NCBI GenBank assembly: GCA_011634665.1
Contig: WAEK01000006.1
Coordinates: forward strand, 1,259,001 to 1,323,000
Direction of reading: 5' to 3'
Length of the DNA: 64,000 nt
Source: Mortierella sp. BCC40632
Taxonomy: Eukaryota; Mortierellomycota; Mortierellomycetes; Mortierellales; Mortierellaceae
Below, piece after piece: positions 35,891 through 47,770 of the stretch (position 1 is its first letter; each line of letters starts with the position of its first letter). The notes under the pieces are model-generated. The model was not told where the DNA came from and did no database searches. It worked only from the letters and a program-made list of their open reading frames with translations. Made by a program: the position numbers and the translations under genes.

Positions 35891-36676
35891 CATCATTTAT
35901 CGTAGCTCGACCTCACTTTTTACTCGTCAAAAGACGGCGTTCAGCGCAGCCCTGTTTTCAGACCACCTTCTTTCTTTCCTTCTTTCCTTCTTTCCTCCTT
36001 TCTTTCGTACCCTTCGATCTATTTAGGCCCTTTCAGCAGCACTGCCCATGCATATTCACCTTTTTCACTACCTATTCATGTTTAGGACAGGCACACTTCG
36101 CTATTAGGTCGGCTCGGATACGCGTCCCAGAGCTCCCTCCCTATTGGCTGCTTTCTTGGAGTATTGTCACACGAGCCTCCAGCGGCGTCTGTTGGGATGC
36201 TTGTTCCTGATTCGTGAAAACAACAAAATAGGCTCTTGGGAGAGTTTTTGAGTCTCTCTGTATCCCAGGTCGAATAGACTACGTACTGCAGCCTGTGCTC
36301 TTGTCCTTGCACATTCTTGCTCACTCTAGAGACAGAGCTAGACTTCTCCATTTTTTTATTTTTTTCCTCGGTCACCCTCCCAATGGAAACTGGGAATGCA
36401 TCGCGATTTTTTTGTAGCACTTGCCCATGAGATCACTCCCTCTCCCTTCAGCTAGGCTTGGCTCAAACAAGTTCAAAAGCAAACGCTCTCTTTACCTTTC
36501 TAGGTGAGTTGAGACAAGGTTACCGACATCCAAACCTATCATCTTTATGATCTCTCCAAGCAGCTATCAAGACCACCATGAGGATTAAAAAAGGCCTCTC
36601 TACAAAGGCTGCTCGGTGACCAAGATCCTTTCCTCTTGTCTTCTTCCTTCTCCCTTCTTCGTGTTTACACAACAAC

Positions 36677-36711
<35 letters not shown>

Positions 36712-36867
36712 CCCCGTTACATGAGGAGGAGGGGAAGAGAGAGTATCTATTTTCCCTCCCACTCTCCGATTCCTTGATTATCATTTTTTCTTTTACTACA
36801 AAGCCGAGCGAAGGCATGCGTTGAGTAGGGGAGAGAAAAAAAAGCACGTCTGCTTTCTAGTCAAGGT
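35891..36867. other. Intergenic region
   Basis: No supported gene. Contains CTTT repeats near 35970-36005 and a T29 tract near 36680-36708. Confidence 0.5.
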
Positions 36868-37055
36868 ATGGCCTGCAGTAAACGCCGCGAGTTTCCCCGG
36901 ATACATTGACTATAACAAGCCCAGTTCAAGTAGAGGTTGTAGCAAACCTCGAGACGTTCGCCCTGTCGGATGCACTGGTTGTAGTAGGATCAATCTGAAC
37001 TCTTGCAACTATGACGGCTAAGGCAATGACAACGAGTTTTGAAAGTGAACTCACA
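36868..37055 (-). pseudogene. Decayed third copy of the CX3C-X9-CX3C peptide gene
   Basis: On the - strand, a signal-peptide-like segment (SKLVVIALAVIVA, about 37000-37045) is followed, in another frame, by two decayed hairpin units. The first keeps YYNQC and a charged GERLE turn before VC; the second keeps ACYSQCIRG. The first cysteine has become Tyr, later cysteines are lost, and a frameshift separates signal and mature parts, so no intact product is possible. Order and spacing match the intact copies on either side. Confidence 0.7.
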
Positions 37056-37492
37056 GTGAGTCCAACAGCGTCGTTAAGGAAGGGAGGGGGGTGATGGGAA
37101 AGAAAACTGAGGGGGTTTGTTGTGGATTGCAGAGAGGGTTTGGAAGTTGTGTGAGCAAGAGGAAGGACTGTTCAGACAAAAAAAAGGTGGTAGGCAAGCT
37201 GCAGAGAAAGCGGCGCGTCCCTCCCTCCCTCTCCTTTCGCCGCCGTCCATGCTGATTGTTGTCCAATGCCAATCATTTTACCAGGAAGGAATTTTTCCTT
37301 TTTTTAAGCATAGCTGTCATACGTTCCCTTGTGTCTGCGTACCTGTCTGTTCATACCTCACTCTCTCTAGCCCAACAGGTCTGAATTGTTTGTTTGTTTG
37401 TCCAAAGGATTGAAAAATCGTTGGCTCCCTTCATTTCCTTGGTGCAAATGTTTCTCTCTTCCTCAACGGCGTCCCTTCTCTCCTCAAGTATA

Positions 37493-37534
<42 letters not shown>

Positions 37535-38056
37535 GGAACAAACATTCTCAAGAACCGTTGCACAATGTAGCAGTTTTGTGCCTGCTTGGACTAATTTACC
37601 ACACGCTTTTTTTTTTTTTTTTTTTTTTGTTATTGCCCCCCCCCCCACCAAATCTCACGCCATCTTTTGCCATCTCATCCTCTCTCCCCTCTCTAAAATC
37701 AATTAACACGCAAAGAGAATCGGGTGACATTGAACGAAATCAAATGAACGACATACTTACTTCTTAGTCTATTCGAGCTTACCATCATCCCATAGAGCAA
37801 ACAGTATCAAGCGAGGAAAAAAAAGTATGCCATTTTTTTTTTTTTTTTTTTTTAACAATGTGTTATTCACACCAAGATTTTATTATCATTGAGAAAAAAA
37901 ACGAGGCCAGTCGTGGATTTCCCGCATCCAATCTTGGACCATAGAGTCGAAAATAGTCAGGTGAGAACTGTTAATCGATCTTGAAAGACACCCTTGATCA
38001 GAATTGGATCCCACTGACTTGAGAAGAGAAGGGTACTGAGGCTGTACTTCCTCTGC
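37056..38056. other. Intergenic region with homopolymers
   Basis: No gene seen. Contains a T37 tract (37497-37533), T20 near 37609, a C9 run near 37638 and T21 near 37833. Confidence 0.5.
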
Positions 38057-38272
38057 TTAGTCCTGGCAGCTGCGCAAGCAGTAGTCATAGGGCTCGCCCA
38101 TCTTCTGGCAAGCACGGAGGCAAGTGTTGTTGACGCAGGACCTCTGGCAGTAGCTGACGGACTCGCCCATCTTGATGCACTGGGTATAGCAGGGACCGGC
38201 CTGGGCGGTGGCGACCAAAGCGACCAAAGCGACGAAGAGGACCTTGGAGAAGTTGCTGGCGGAGAACTGCAT
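38057..38272 (-). CDS. Small secreted CX3C-X9-CX3C double-hairpin peptide (copy 2)
   Basis: Single exon, 71 residues, exactly the length of copy 1. A signal peptide ends in ATAQA and is followed by GPC. Two units of C-x3-C-x9-C-x3-C (CYTQC...YCQRSC and CLRAC...YCLRSC) are separated by four residues. Unlike copy 1, the two units have diverged from each other, so the tandem-unit structure is old while copy 1 has been homogenised. A TATA box lies 70-79 nt upstream. Eight cysteines suggest four disulphides. Secretion is strongly indicated; the function (antimicrobial, effector, inhibitor or signalling) is unknown. Confidence 0.82.
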   Translation of the reverse strand: MQFSASNFSKVLFVALVALVATAQAGPCYTQCIKMGESVSYCQRSCVNNTCLRACQKMGEPYDYCLRSCQD

Positions 38273-38341
38273 GGCTGGAGACTTGCTGAGGTGGAAGTGT
38301 GGAAGATGGGATGAGGAACAAAACTAGGAGTCGGTGATGGA

Positions 38342-38351
38342 CCCTTTTATA
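38342..38351 (-). promoter_or_regulatory. TATA box of the CX3C peptide gene, copy 2
   Basis: TATAAAAGGG on the - strand, 70-79 nt upstream of the start codon at 38272; a near-consensus TATA element. Confidence 0.75.
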
Positions 38352-41300
38352 GCCTTCTTGACAGCTTGGGAAACGAAGAAGTGGAGGCCTATCTAGACGC
38401 CCTTAGGTTCAGGGATTCAAGGCGCAAAAGATATTTTCATTCATTCCCTTAACATTGGAAGTGGGCAAAATGCATGGGTAGAGTCCTCTAGCATACCTAC
38501 ATGGTTACATTGACAAATTTGGATTACTTCGAGTTTGAGTCTCACCTGCTGGTCACCTAAAGTTCAATTGATCCGAGCAGAGCTCACTATTCCTTAGCAT
38601 TCTTCCCCCGAGAACTGCCATCCTTTGCAGCAGGAAGAAAGGATGGGAGAGCTTCTCCGAGGTTTTGTGTCCAGTATGGGACCCAATCATCGCTTGTTCA
38701 AGTTCCCGATGTAAATGCATGCGAAGAAGGATGAGCAGCCAATCCCGTACCTAATCTTCCACCTGTCACACCTCTGAAGGCGAGGGCGAAGGGTCGCGCC
38801 CAGCGGGGAGCCATATCAAGCATCGCCTTGATTGCAGGTGCCATGTTCCACATGGGGTACAAGACTCCGAGCCCGTACGTAGAAATTCCGCTGACGTGAA
38901 GCCTTCTCCATTGTACCGCTGAAGGAGAAATAGGAGGAGGAGAGGAGGAGGTAGGAGGCTGGCTCTCTGGGGAAAGCGTGTGAACACGACAAAACCTTAT
39001 CCGTCTGCAGCACGTATGTGAACCAAAGTTCTCTGCTTCTCCAAAGCGGATGTGGTGGACTGCCTTCCTCCTGGCATAGATGCTCTGGAAATGTATCTCG
39101 ACTTTTATTGGTTGTTGTCCTCATGTGTTTGATTGTCTGCGAGAAAAGCTCAGCAGGCTCGGATGCAATGGAAGAAAGTCTGCACTACAACAGTAACATT
39201 CACTCACGATCCTCACTTCTTCCCTGAACTCCGACCCAACCAACCCTGACATGCTCGCAGTGCAGCTTGCTAGAAATGATGTGGCCCATGGGCGTGTAGA
39301 GGTGTGGTGCACACCTACTGGGCGCAACGGTTCGATTTTTGTTTGAGTTTGAGTTTTTCTTCTACTTTTTTTTTGTGTGCACTGAGCATCTACTGGGCGC
39401 ACCACCTTGTCTTCCATTGAGTCACGTCCCCCACAATAGGATACAAGTGAGAAGGGAATCCCGAGTTTAGTAAACATGGACAGGGAGTGCGGTAAGCAGC
39501 ATTTTCTAGTGTTCAGGAACAATTGACCCAAGGGAAAAAAAAGTGCTCATAGTTCATCCGATGACCGCAAAAAGTCACCCAGGTTTTGTAGAACAATCCT
39601 GCCTTGGCGGATAGGAGAGAGATTTGCAGCTGAGTAAAAAAAAAAAAAAAAAAAAAAAGTCAACTCTGACCGTTCGGATAAGTTCCGGTAGGCGCTTCCC
39701 ATAGCTACTCAATTTCTAGAAGCGCGCTCGACAAGAAAGAGTCAGCAGGGATAGCCAACAATGTCTATCACTCATTATCATTGGAATAGAGTTCTTGTAA
39801 ATGCCTTTTTTTGTCAAGAGTCTCTGAGAATGGACAAAAAAGTAATACCCCTCACATGCTAGACTGTCAAGCAACATTTGAGTGTATAGAGCAAAGCTCA
39901 GTTTGGAATAAGATCCAATATCTCAAGGTACTCTTTACTCTTCAATGGTGGGCGCTGAGCAAGCTAAAAAAAAAAAAAAAAAAAAAAAAGGGAGAGTAGA
40001 CTATCAGTCGCGAGGTTAAAATTGTATATGTCAATGTGGCGTCGTCCTAGGAAGGGAAGCCCGCTAACTAAACCTGAAGTTTTTGTTTCTGAAAGAATGA
40101 GAGTACTCTGTCCAGTCCTGCAGACGAGAAAGGAAATAAGCTCGCGACCAAAAGTTGGATTTCCCCGTGGCTATCAAATGAGGCCTCAATGGTTCGAATT
40201 ACTTTCGAGTTTATTACTTTTTTGGTGGATGGTTTAGAACAAGAATGGGTATCATGATGATTCATGCTCCTTACCAATTGGTATGCTTAAGAAGTTTCTA
40301 CTTCAAGAGTCTTCTGGGTGTGAGTAGAGAGAGAAATGATGTAGGAAGCTTCAATAGGTCTTTGAGTATACGCGTTAGTAATCCAGCGCCAGACTTGGCC
40401 TGGGCAACCATCCTTTACAAAAAAAAAAAAAAAAAAAAAAATAGAGCCGCTTTGCTATCATCCACCTCAAAACACACGAGAGGGAGCAAGGCAATGCGGC
40501 TATCACAAGGGTCAAACATAACCCTTCCAACCAAGTGCTCAGTTGCCCAAGGGTCATTTATCCGTTGGGTCAAGCTCAAGTGTCCTTCTTCGAGTCTTGT
40601 CCAAGTGCAAGTCAGAGAGAAAGATGCATAGAATCCTAGCGTGCGTTGCACATTTGTTGATCAAAGGTAGACACAGTAGTGTTGTATTACCTTTCTGCCT
40701 TGCCTCGCCTCCACAGATGTGGTCGAAACAAGCTCGGGACAGTTGACGAGATTAGTTTTGTGCTCTGAGCCGTACACAAAACGGTTGTCCGTTCCTCAGC
40801 GAGATAAGCTCACCGGGACGGTTTCTTGCTGACACCCCAAGTCCAGACCAAAACTATTGGCCGGGCGTTGGACGGATGTGTGATATGAGTATTACCAAGG
40901 GTGGCGGTGGAGAAGAGAGGTTGTTCGCTCTTTGTTTAGCGTTAAGCTCGATGTTTAAAGAGAAAAGTGGCAAGGACCTTCGATTTCTTGCCTCGCTGAA
41001 CTCTACAGGAAACAAACACTTTCCGAGTACTCTTTGCTCACACTATCGATTGTAACACTCTGGTTTCCTGAAGGAAAAATGGCAGAAGCAGATTAGCGGA
41101 TTCCGCTCTAGGAAGGTGGTGGCCAATTCTCTCAGAAACACCATGCCACGCTACACCGCGTTAGACTAGGAACTCTCTCTCTCTCTTTCTCCATTTGTGT
41201 TGATCTATTTCCATGTTCTCACACGTTGACTAGAGAACTCCTCAGGAAGCTCACTCAATTACGCGTCCTGGTCGCCTACGGATCTACCAAACTATTTACG

Positions 41301-41696
41301 CATCTTTTTGACTATACTTTCCCAAAGAGATAAAATAACATCATGTAGATTGCCGCATAGATTCCTTTGACACTTAGAGGATATATATCGCAAAAAGCGG
41401 CAAGACAGGACATGGGCAAAGGGTATGCACCTTTGCTTTGCTAGAGACTCATTTGGCTAGTTCAGCAAATTTTGAAAGAGAAGACATGCCTCTTTGATGG
41501 CAGATCCCAAGCTACGCATCTAAGCGCCCATTGATAGCACTGCCTGGCTTCACAGGCAGGCACAGTTAAATAAAAAAATCGTCACGGTTGAGGCGCTAAG
41601 CCCCAGCATTGGCCTCCCCCCTCGCTGTTGTTGTTAAAATCTTTTTCAGATGTAACCTAATCTCCCATCCCCACTCCAGGCATCAGTCTTCTCACC
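38352..41696. other. Gene-poor region
   Basis: About 3.3 kb without a supported gene. A tracts near 39637, 39965 and 40420; a short imperfect direct repeat of CTACTGGGCGCA at about 39313 and 39390; a 7-bp inverted repeat with 6-nt loop at 41540-41559. The last 100 nt are the eIF3i promoter/leader. Confidence 0.5.
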
Positions 41697-43674
41697 ATGG
41701 TAACTAGCACGAGGGGTGCATGTGTAGCTGAACACAGTTCTCTATGCTGGCAGGAAGCGGAATGCACTGTTACAGGAGGTCATTCATTCCCTTTGGCTGG
41801 GAAAACAACAGCGTTCAGGCACCACAACAGTCCATCAGGAACCTTAGTCTCGACCCGTATCTTTCCCCCCTTTTACCCTCTTCCTCTCTCCTCTTTTGGC
41901 CCGTTTGACCCTGTGCAGCGCCATCACAGCGAGGATGCATCTCCAACTGATCAACACGACTAATCTTGAAGCTGGGACAACATTCTACCGACAAACCAAG
42001 ACTACCTTTGGATACTCGTGTCTTGGGTTCCCATCTCAAAGAGATTTCTTCCAGCCCAAAAAAAAAAAAAGAGAGAAAACGGTTGATGCTCATCTAGCCC
42101 CTTTACATCTTTCTCCCCTTTCTATTCCTCCAACGTTCTGTAGCGTCCAATCCTTCTTCAGGGCCACGAGCGTTCGCTGACTCAGATCAAATACAACCGC
42201 GAGGGCGATTTGCTCTTCTCTGTCTCCAAGGATCATGTCGTCAACGTCTGGTACTCCCACAACGGCGAGCGCCTCGGTACATACGATGGACATGTCGGTG
42301 CTGTCTGGACCGTGGATGTCAACTGTAGGTTCACAAATTGACACAGTATACCACCCTTTTTGTTCGAGAATAGTCTGCCTCTCTCTCCCTCTCATGATGA
42401 CCGAAATGACTGAGCCAACCGCTTTTTATTGTTATTATCCAATCTCTTAGCGGCTTCGACACTCTTGATCTCGGGATCTGCCGATAACACTGCCAAGTTG
42501 TGGGATGTTTCGAACGGAAAGTGCTTAAAGTCGTGGGAGTTCAACACCGCTGTCCGTCGCGTTGCCTTCTCCGAGGACAACAAGCTCGTCATGTTGATCA
42601 CTGAGCCCCGTATGGGTTTCCCTGCCACCCTCCAGATCTTTGATATCGAGAATGGAGTTGCTGGACCTAGTAAGTATTCTATTATTTCCCCCTCCTCTCC
42701 TCCTTTTTTGAGTCGAAGCTACTGCTTCCTATCGAAGGTCCCAAAAGTCTGACCCGCTTTTTTCTTTTTAATTACCAATGTAACCATCAGTTTCCTCTGA
42801 GCCTGTTGCCCTTTTCCACCCTGAGGGACCCAAGATCACCGTTGCTGAATGGGGTCCTTTGGACAAGTATATTGTTGCTGGCCGTGAGAACGGATCTGTA
42901 GCTTTGATTGATCCCAAGGTAATGGAACCAATATTTTCTAGCGAACTTGCCCAGTCAAATGGAGTTAGAGCTGAAAGATCACAAAAACTAACGCGAGGAA
43001 TGTTCTCTTTTTATATTTTTTTTATTCTCTTTGTCAACTCAACTTTGGGTCATTGGAATATATTGATATCGGGACAATAATCAACCCTTTGTATCGAATT
43101 TGGACGACTCACTCAACAATGACATCAAATCCAATCGTCATTATTATTATCACTATTACCATAATCAACACCAACCACGTCGGTATCTCTCCCTCCCTCC
43201 CTGTGAACTTTATACAAACAGACTGGAAAATACGTCAGCTCAAACAAGGTCCACGAGGCCACGATCACTGATCTTCAAATGTCGACGGACAAGACTTACT
43301 TTATCACCTCCTCAAAGGACAAGTCTGCCAAGATTTTGGAGACCACAACGCTCGAGGTCTTGAAGACATATGTGACGGATACGCCCTTGAACTCTGCATC
43401 GATCATGCCCAAGGCTCAAGAGTTTGTCGTCATTGGAGGAGGTCAGGAGGCCATGGATGTCACACGGACTAGCTCCCGTCAGGGCAAGTTCGAGTGCCGA
43501 TTCTGGCACAAGATCTTGGAGGAGGAAGTCGGTCGTGTCCGTGGCCATTTCGGTCCCATCAACACAATTGCCATCCACCCTGATGGACGCTCGTTTGCCA
43601 GTGGAGGAGAAGATGGTTACGTCCGTGTGCACCACTTTGATGATGACTTCTTCACCTTCAAATTCCAGATCTAA
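41697..43674 (+). CDS. TIF34: Eukaryotic translation initiation factor 3 subunit i
   Basis: Exons 41697-41699, 42144-42324, 42451-42669, 42791-42918 and 43222-43674; 984 nt, 327 residues, the usual eIF3i length. This seven-blade WD40 protein is part of the eIF3 scaffold on the 40S subunit and binds eIF3b and eIF3g. Diagnostic blocks: [54 protein letters not shown], then GHFGPIN and [17 protein letters not shown] at the C-terminus. Exon 2 starts at the second codon (Arg, where animals have Lys), so the initiator must come from upstream. The only well-placed ATG followed directly by a donor is CACCATG|GTAACT at 41697, giving an exon with one codon of coding sequence. All phases agree. Convergent with QTRT2. 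Confidence 0.95.
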
Positions 43675-44185
43675 AGAGGGGGTTACTTTCCCCGACTTTG
43701 AAATTCCCCTTCTTCGTCTTGCCTACTTCTGTTTTTTGTCTTTTTTTTTTCTTTTTTCTTTTTTTCACTCCTGTTCTCGTGTCGCTTCCAGTCTTTTTTT
43801 TTTCCCTCCATGGTCAAAGAAACAGCTACATTTGTTAATATAGCACTGGAGGCAGCTGATTCAACATAACCCCTTTTCTCCTTATCCACTGGTGATTACT
43901 TTTTGACGTTCAGCTCCCCTCACAATTGTAATGGATTAAAGAAGATCGGAACCAGTTTGAGAACATGATACCGAAAAGAAGCAACTGGCTGATTTTTTTT
44001 TTTTTTTTTTTTTTTTTAATGAGATCCTGAACCCCTTCTCCCACCCTTTAATGTATATCCACGTATAAAAAGCACACCTGCTGTTATCCACCTTTCCTTG
44101 CGAGCAAATTGGTATTGCATTACTTTTAATCAACCAAAACCTTGTTAAGGGAGAAGGGGGAGGGGAAGGAGGGGAAATTCCCAAA
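43675..44185. other. 3' intergenic region between convergent eIF3i and QTRT2
   Basis: T-rich flank (about 43740-43805) and a T25 tract near 43993-44017; no gene seen. Confidence 0.6.
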
Positions 44186-46313
44186 CTATGCGTTCTGATT
44201 GGGCTGCTGCAACTCCTTTTCCTTTTGAGAAGCTTGACGTTGTTGTTGTTGTTGCGCTCTCAGCTTTTGCTTCTCGAGTTTAAGTTCCTTTTTGTTAACC
44301 ATGGCGCCTCTTTGCTTCTTTTTCCGGCTTCCTTCTTCCGAAGCATTTGCTTCTGTGTTTGCTGATGGCCCCTCTCCTTCAGGATCGTCGTTCAGTCGGT
44401 TGCGTCTTGAAAGCGAGGCCTCAACTGCGGCCTGAGCTGCATGGATCTCGCCTGTAGGCTCGGGTTCATTTCCAAATTGATCGTGGAACTCCTTGGCATG
44501 TTGATCAAAGCTTCCGTTCTGAATCGACTCTCGAACACTGGCAAAGAACTTGGAGTATTGATACATATTATGGCTACAATATGTGAAAAAGAAGGAATCA
44601 CATTGATCAGTTATCACAGTTCCTGCATATTCCAATCCTGTTGCCCTGACACCCTCCCCCCCCTTTCCCTACCCCTTCCACCTAATAGAAATATAATCTC
44701 GTTTTACCTCATCAACAAGACTGTAGCCAACATCTCGTGAGTTTTGAGAAGATGGTTGACATAGGCCCGTGTATGTCTGCCATCCTTACAGGCATAGCAT
44801 CCGCATCCTTCCAAAAGCGGAACAAACTTGTCCACATGTTCGTCATCCCACAAATTGATCCAGCGGTTGGTGCCAGAGGTTGAGTGATAAAGCTGAGTCT
44901 CGAAGGGTGAAAGAACCGATGAAGAACCAAAAGAATACAAGGAGGCCTTGCCTCCTTCTGTAAGCTGGAAGGGGTATGAAGTGTCGAAAAGGTCAGCTCC
45001 AGCAGCAATTAAGCGGAGAATATCCTCTATAGCAAGAGCAGAGATGAATTTGAGAAAGGAAAAAAAAATTAGATGCTCTCCTCTCTTATGATCCTTCAAA
45101 TTTTCCGACAAAGTACAAAGAGAGCGTTTTGTCCGAACCTGGAGCTTGCATTCCATAAATCAAACGGGGCTTCTCTGCAGGCAAATGATCAATCGAAGTC
45201 TTGACATGGTCAACAATATCTTCCTTGGATCCACCAATAATGTTGGCGTCAATCACAAACCCGTCCACTTCAGATCGCTTGCTCGTTTCAACAGCACTCC
45301 GGATCCGTTCCTGTTTAATCTGGGATCCGATAACATGTGCAAACACACTGACATTGCTCCATGGTTTAGCGGTTTGGGCTGCATTTCTGGCCTCAGGCGC
45401 GCCCAGGACAGGAACTATCGGTTCTCCTGAAGGCGTGTTACCAGTGTTGTTGGAAGCTATAGAAGCAGAATCCTGTTCATTATCCGAACCATTTCCTTGG
45501 TTCTCTGCCTTGCGTTTCTCCTTTTGTTCCTTCTTCTCTTTCTTTCGTGCTTCTTCCAGGGCTCGATCATGAGACACGGCATCATAGCCCTGTCTCTCCG
45601 CCAAGACAAGGTCCAGCCATTTAAGAGATCTCTCGATAGATTTGCGAACACGCTTCTGCCCAGGTTCCAACGAATCCGAGATATTGTCCGCGAAAGTGGT
45701 GATAATGTCTGGTTGGTAGACTCGCACTACTTTGAGATACTCTTCCATGGTGAGCTGACGTACACCCTGATGGGTCATCATGGAGACGAATCGATCAGAA
45801 TTGAAGGGGACCTTAACATGTTTGGATGGGTCGCGGATGTCGCAGAGGACGATCATATCCTGTAGATTGAGATACTTGGGGATGGTGATATGAGCAGGCC
45901 ACTTTTCAAACCCATTAGGCTGGTGGTCCTGCCTAAAATTTTTAATAATAAACGAGTGGAGGAGAGCAAGCTGGGTTAGATAATTGTGATGATCCCAAAG
46001 TTCCAATGATAAATAGGAGATGAAGGAAAAGAAAGGGAGGTAGAGCTTACAAGAGGTGCTCCATGCTGATATGGACACCACCGAAATCCTGAAGGCGAAG
46101 TGTATCTGGTGTCAAGTGGGGGACTGAGCCCTTGACCGAGTACATGAAACATCCAGGAGTTTCGATAGTCCTCTTTTTACTGCTAGTCGTTGTCGAGTCA
46201 TCGCTCTCCGTCGCAGCGCTCACAGTACCAGAGTTGGACATGACGAGGGTTCCCCGCCTCGCAGCAGAGCGCTGAGTCGTCTGACGGATGATGTTGAAGG
46301 TCAGTGGTGACAT
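44186..46313 (-). CDS. QTRT2: Queuine tRNA-ribosyltransferase accessory subunit 2
   Basis: Complement of exons 46051-46313, 45139-45932, 44708-45026 and 44186-44573; 1764 nt, 587 residues; phases 2, 1 and 2 agree. With QTRT1 it forms the eukaryotic enzyme that exchanges guanine-34 for queuine in tRNAs with GUN anticodons; this subunit is non-catalytic. Visible: TPGCFMYSVKGSVPHLTPDTL at the N-terminus, DILRLIAAGADLFDTSYPF, and the zinc site CGCYACKDGRHTRAYVNHLL followed by a His in the LLMSHN segment. Unusual parts are a Lys/Glu-rich insertion (EEARKKEKKEQKEKRK, about 45520-45570) and a hydrophilic C-terminal extension of about 100 residues rich in Gln/Lys. The start at 46313 is the first ATG leading into the conserved block. 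A QTRT1 partner is not in the window. Confidence 0.93.
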
Positions 46314-46950
46314 TCTTTTTTTTTTTCTTCTTTTTTCTTTGGAAATGGAAAGATGCAACGAGGAAAAAGAGAAGATCAATGGGTCATCACCACTCAATGG
46401 CAATTGGTGGCTTGTGTGTTTAAATCTTGGGTATCTCTGAAGCATAGTGGTCTCTGTCTCTCCAAAGTTTCAACAACACTCGAAGTGAAATATGCGTTTG
46501 GGGTGTAGCAACTTGCTCTGTTTCCTGCTTTTGCTGGCATCAGATGCTCTAGGGATGGCCAGAAATGGCCGTTGTCGACGCCTTTTTTTTTTTTTTTTTT
46601 TTTTTTAGCTTGCGCGCATATACTCTCTTTCATGTGTTGCTCGTCTACACTCGATCTAGGGGCGATGGAGTGGAATATCATAGAATCAGGGACAAGGCAG
46701 AACAGCTCCTAGTTTGGAAAACAGTTAGCTTTGGTATCTCATTCGAAAAAAAATGGTTCCATGAACCTGCATGTGCCGCTTTGCGGAGCCCCCCTCTATG
46801 TGGATGAGAACGAGTAAAAAATATGTTCTAACGACTGAGTGGTGTTTCTGGTAATGGGACTGATTCTCAAAGATTTTTGCTGCTGTTGAAACGAAGTTAT
46901 GGTTGAGCGAGAAGGAGAGCGGAGGCTGAGTGTTCCCACAATTACGATTA

Positions 46951-47770
46951 CTACTGAGAGACCTGATAGAGTGTCCACACTTTAGGGATAGGCACTTGGA
47001 ACTCATGTACTCTTTGATACCACTCACTGGCACTATCGTGACCAGAATTGCTGACTCCAGTTCCCGCATCTCCGGTCAACAATATTGAAAGGGTGTCTGG
47101 TCCAACCTTCCAGTTAGCGATTCAACCACACGCACATGATCTAGAACTGTACTCAATGAGCTCCGAATAGAGAGAGAGAGAGAGAGATGTAGTGGTGGGA
47201 AATCTTGCTCAGTCTGAAGGTTAAGCAACAATGTACGAGACTCTCTACTGCTGCTTTGTAAGCTGACTTCGTCTCTGAGTTTAGGCAAGTCTACGACTAT
47301 TAAAACAGTACGTTAGGAATTGGGAATAGAGTCGTGGGGCTGAAGATAGTCTGACAGGTTGAAGATTGGTTGAGACGTCTGCTCAAAGGTGAGATTGGAT
47401 CCTCCACAAGTGCTTTGTCTCCTTCTCTTGTACTGTAATTCTCCTATTCTTTGGCGTGCTACCACTTCCACTATGCTGTAGTATTCGTTATCCGGGACAG
47501 AACTCGATTTATCATTGGAGCCCAGCTCTGTGCAGTATCCTTTCTATCACGATAGTCCAGTCGTTGGTAATGCTGATCTAATCTAGACGACAAGAAGTCC
47601 AGAATCGTACTTTTGTTCCTTCTATGCGAAGACGTCTGACAAAGAAGGCGAGCGCAATGCAAGCTACCGATGTCACAGTTCCTGTCAACTTTCCCCTGTA
47701 TTACTGAATGATTACTTTCCTTTCTATTCCTATTGTTGTCACTGTTGTCTGTGCTATTTCCTGGACCCAA
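46951..47770 (-). pseudogene. Possible decayed or unmodelled coding region
   Basis: Consecutive stretches on the - strand read as natural-looking protein, but in shifting frames. 47770-47471 is Asn/Ser-rich and then helical (KSTILDFLSSRLDQHYQRL). About 47560-47100 contains SIVEVVARQRIGELQYKRRR and, after an in-frame TAA, LPKLRDEVSLQSSSRES. 47112-46951 contains EWYQRVHEFQVPIPKVWTLY. One break, near 47315, has a CTAAC branch-like site and an AATAG acceptor, so part could be introns. No family recognised. Either a fragmented pseudogene or a multi-exon lineage-specific gene. Confidence 0.3.

Noticed and set aside
45060..45138. Extension of the second QTRT2 exon past GCTCCAG
   Set aside because: The continued frame loses similarity; the GTTCGG donor at 45138 joins in phase to the conserved EDILRLIAAGADL block.
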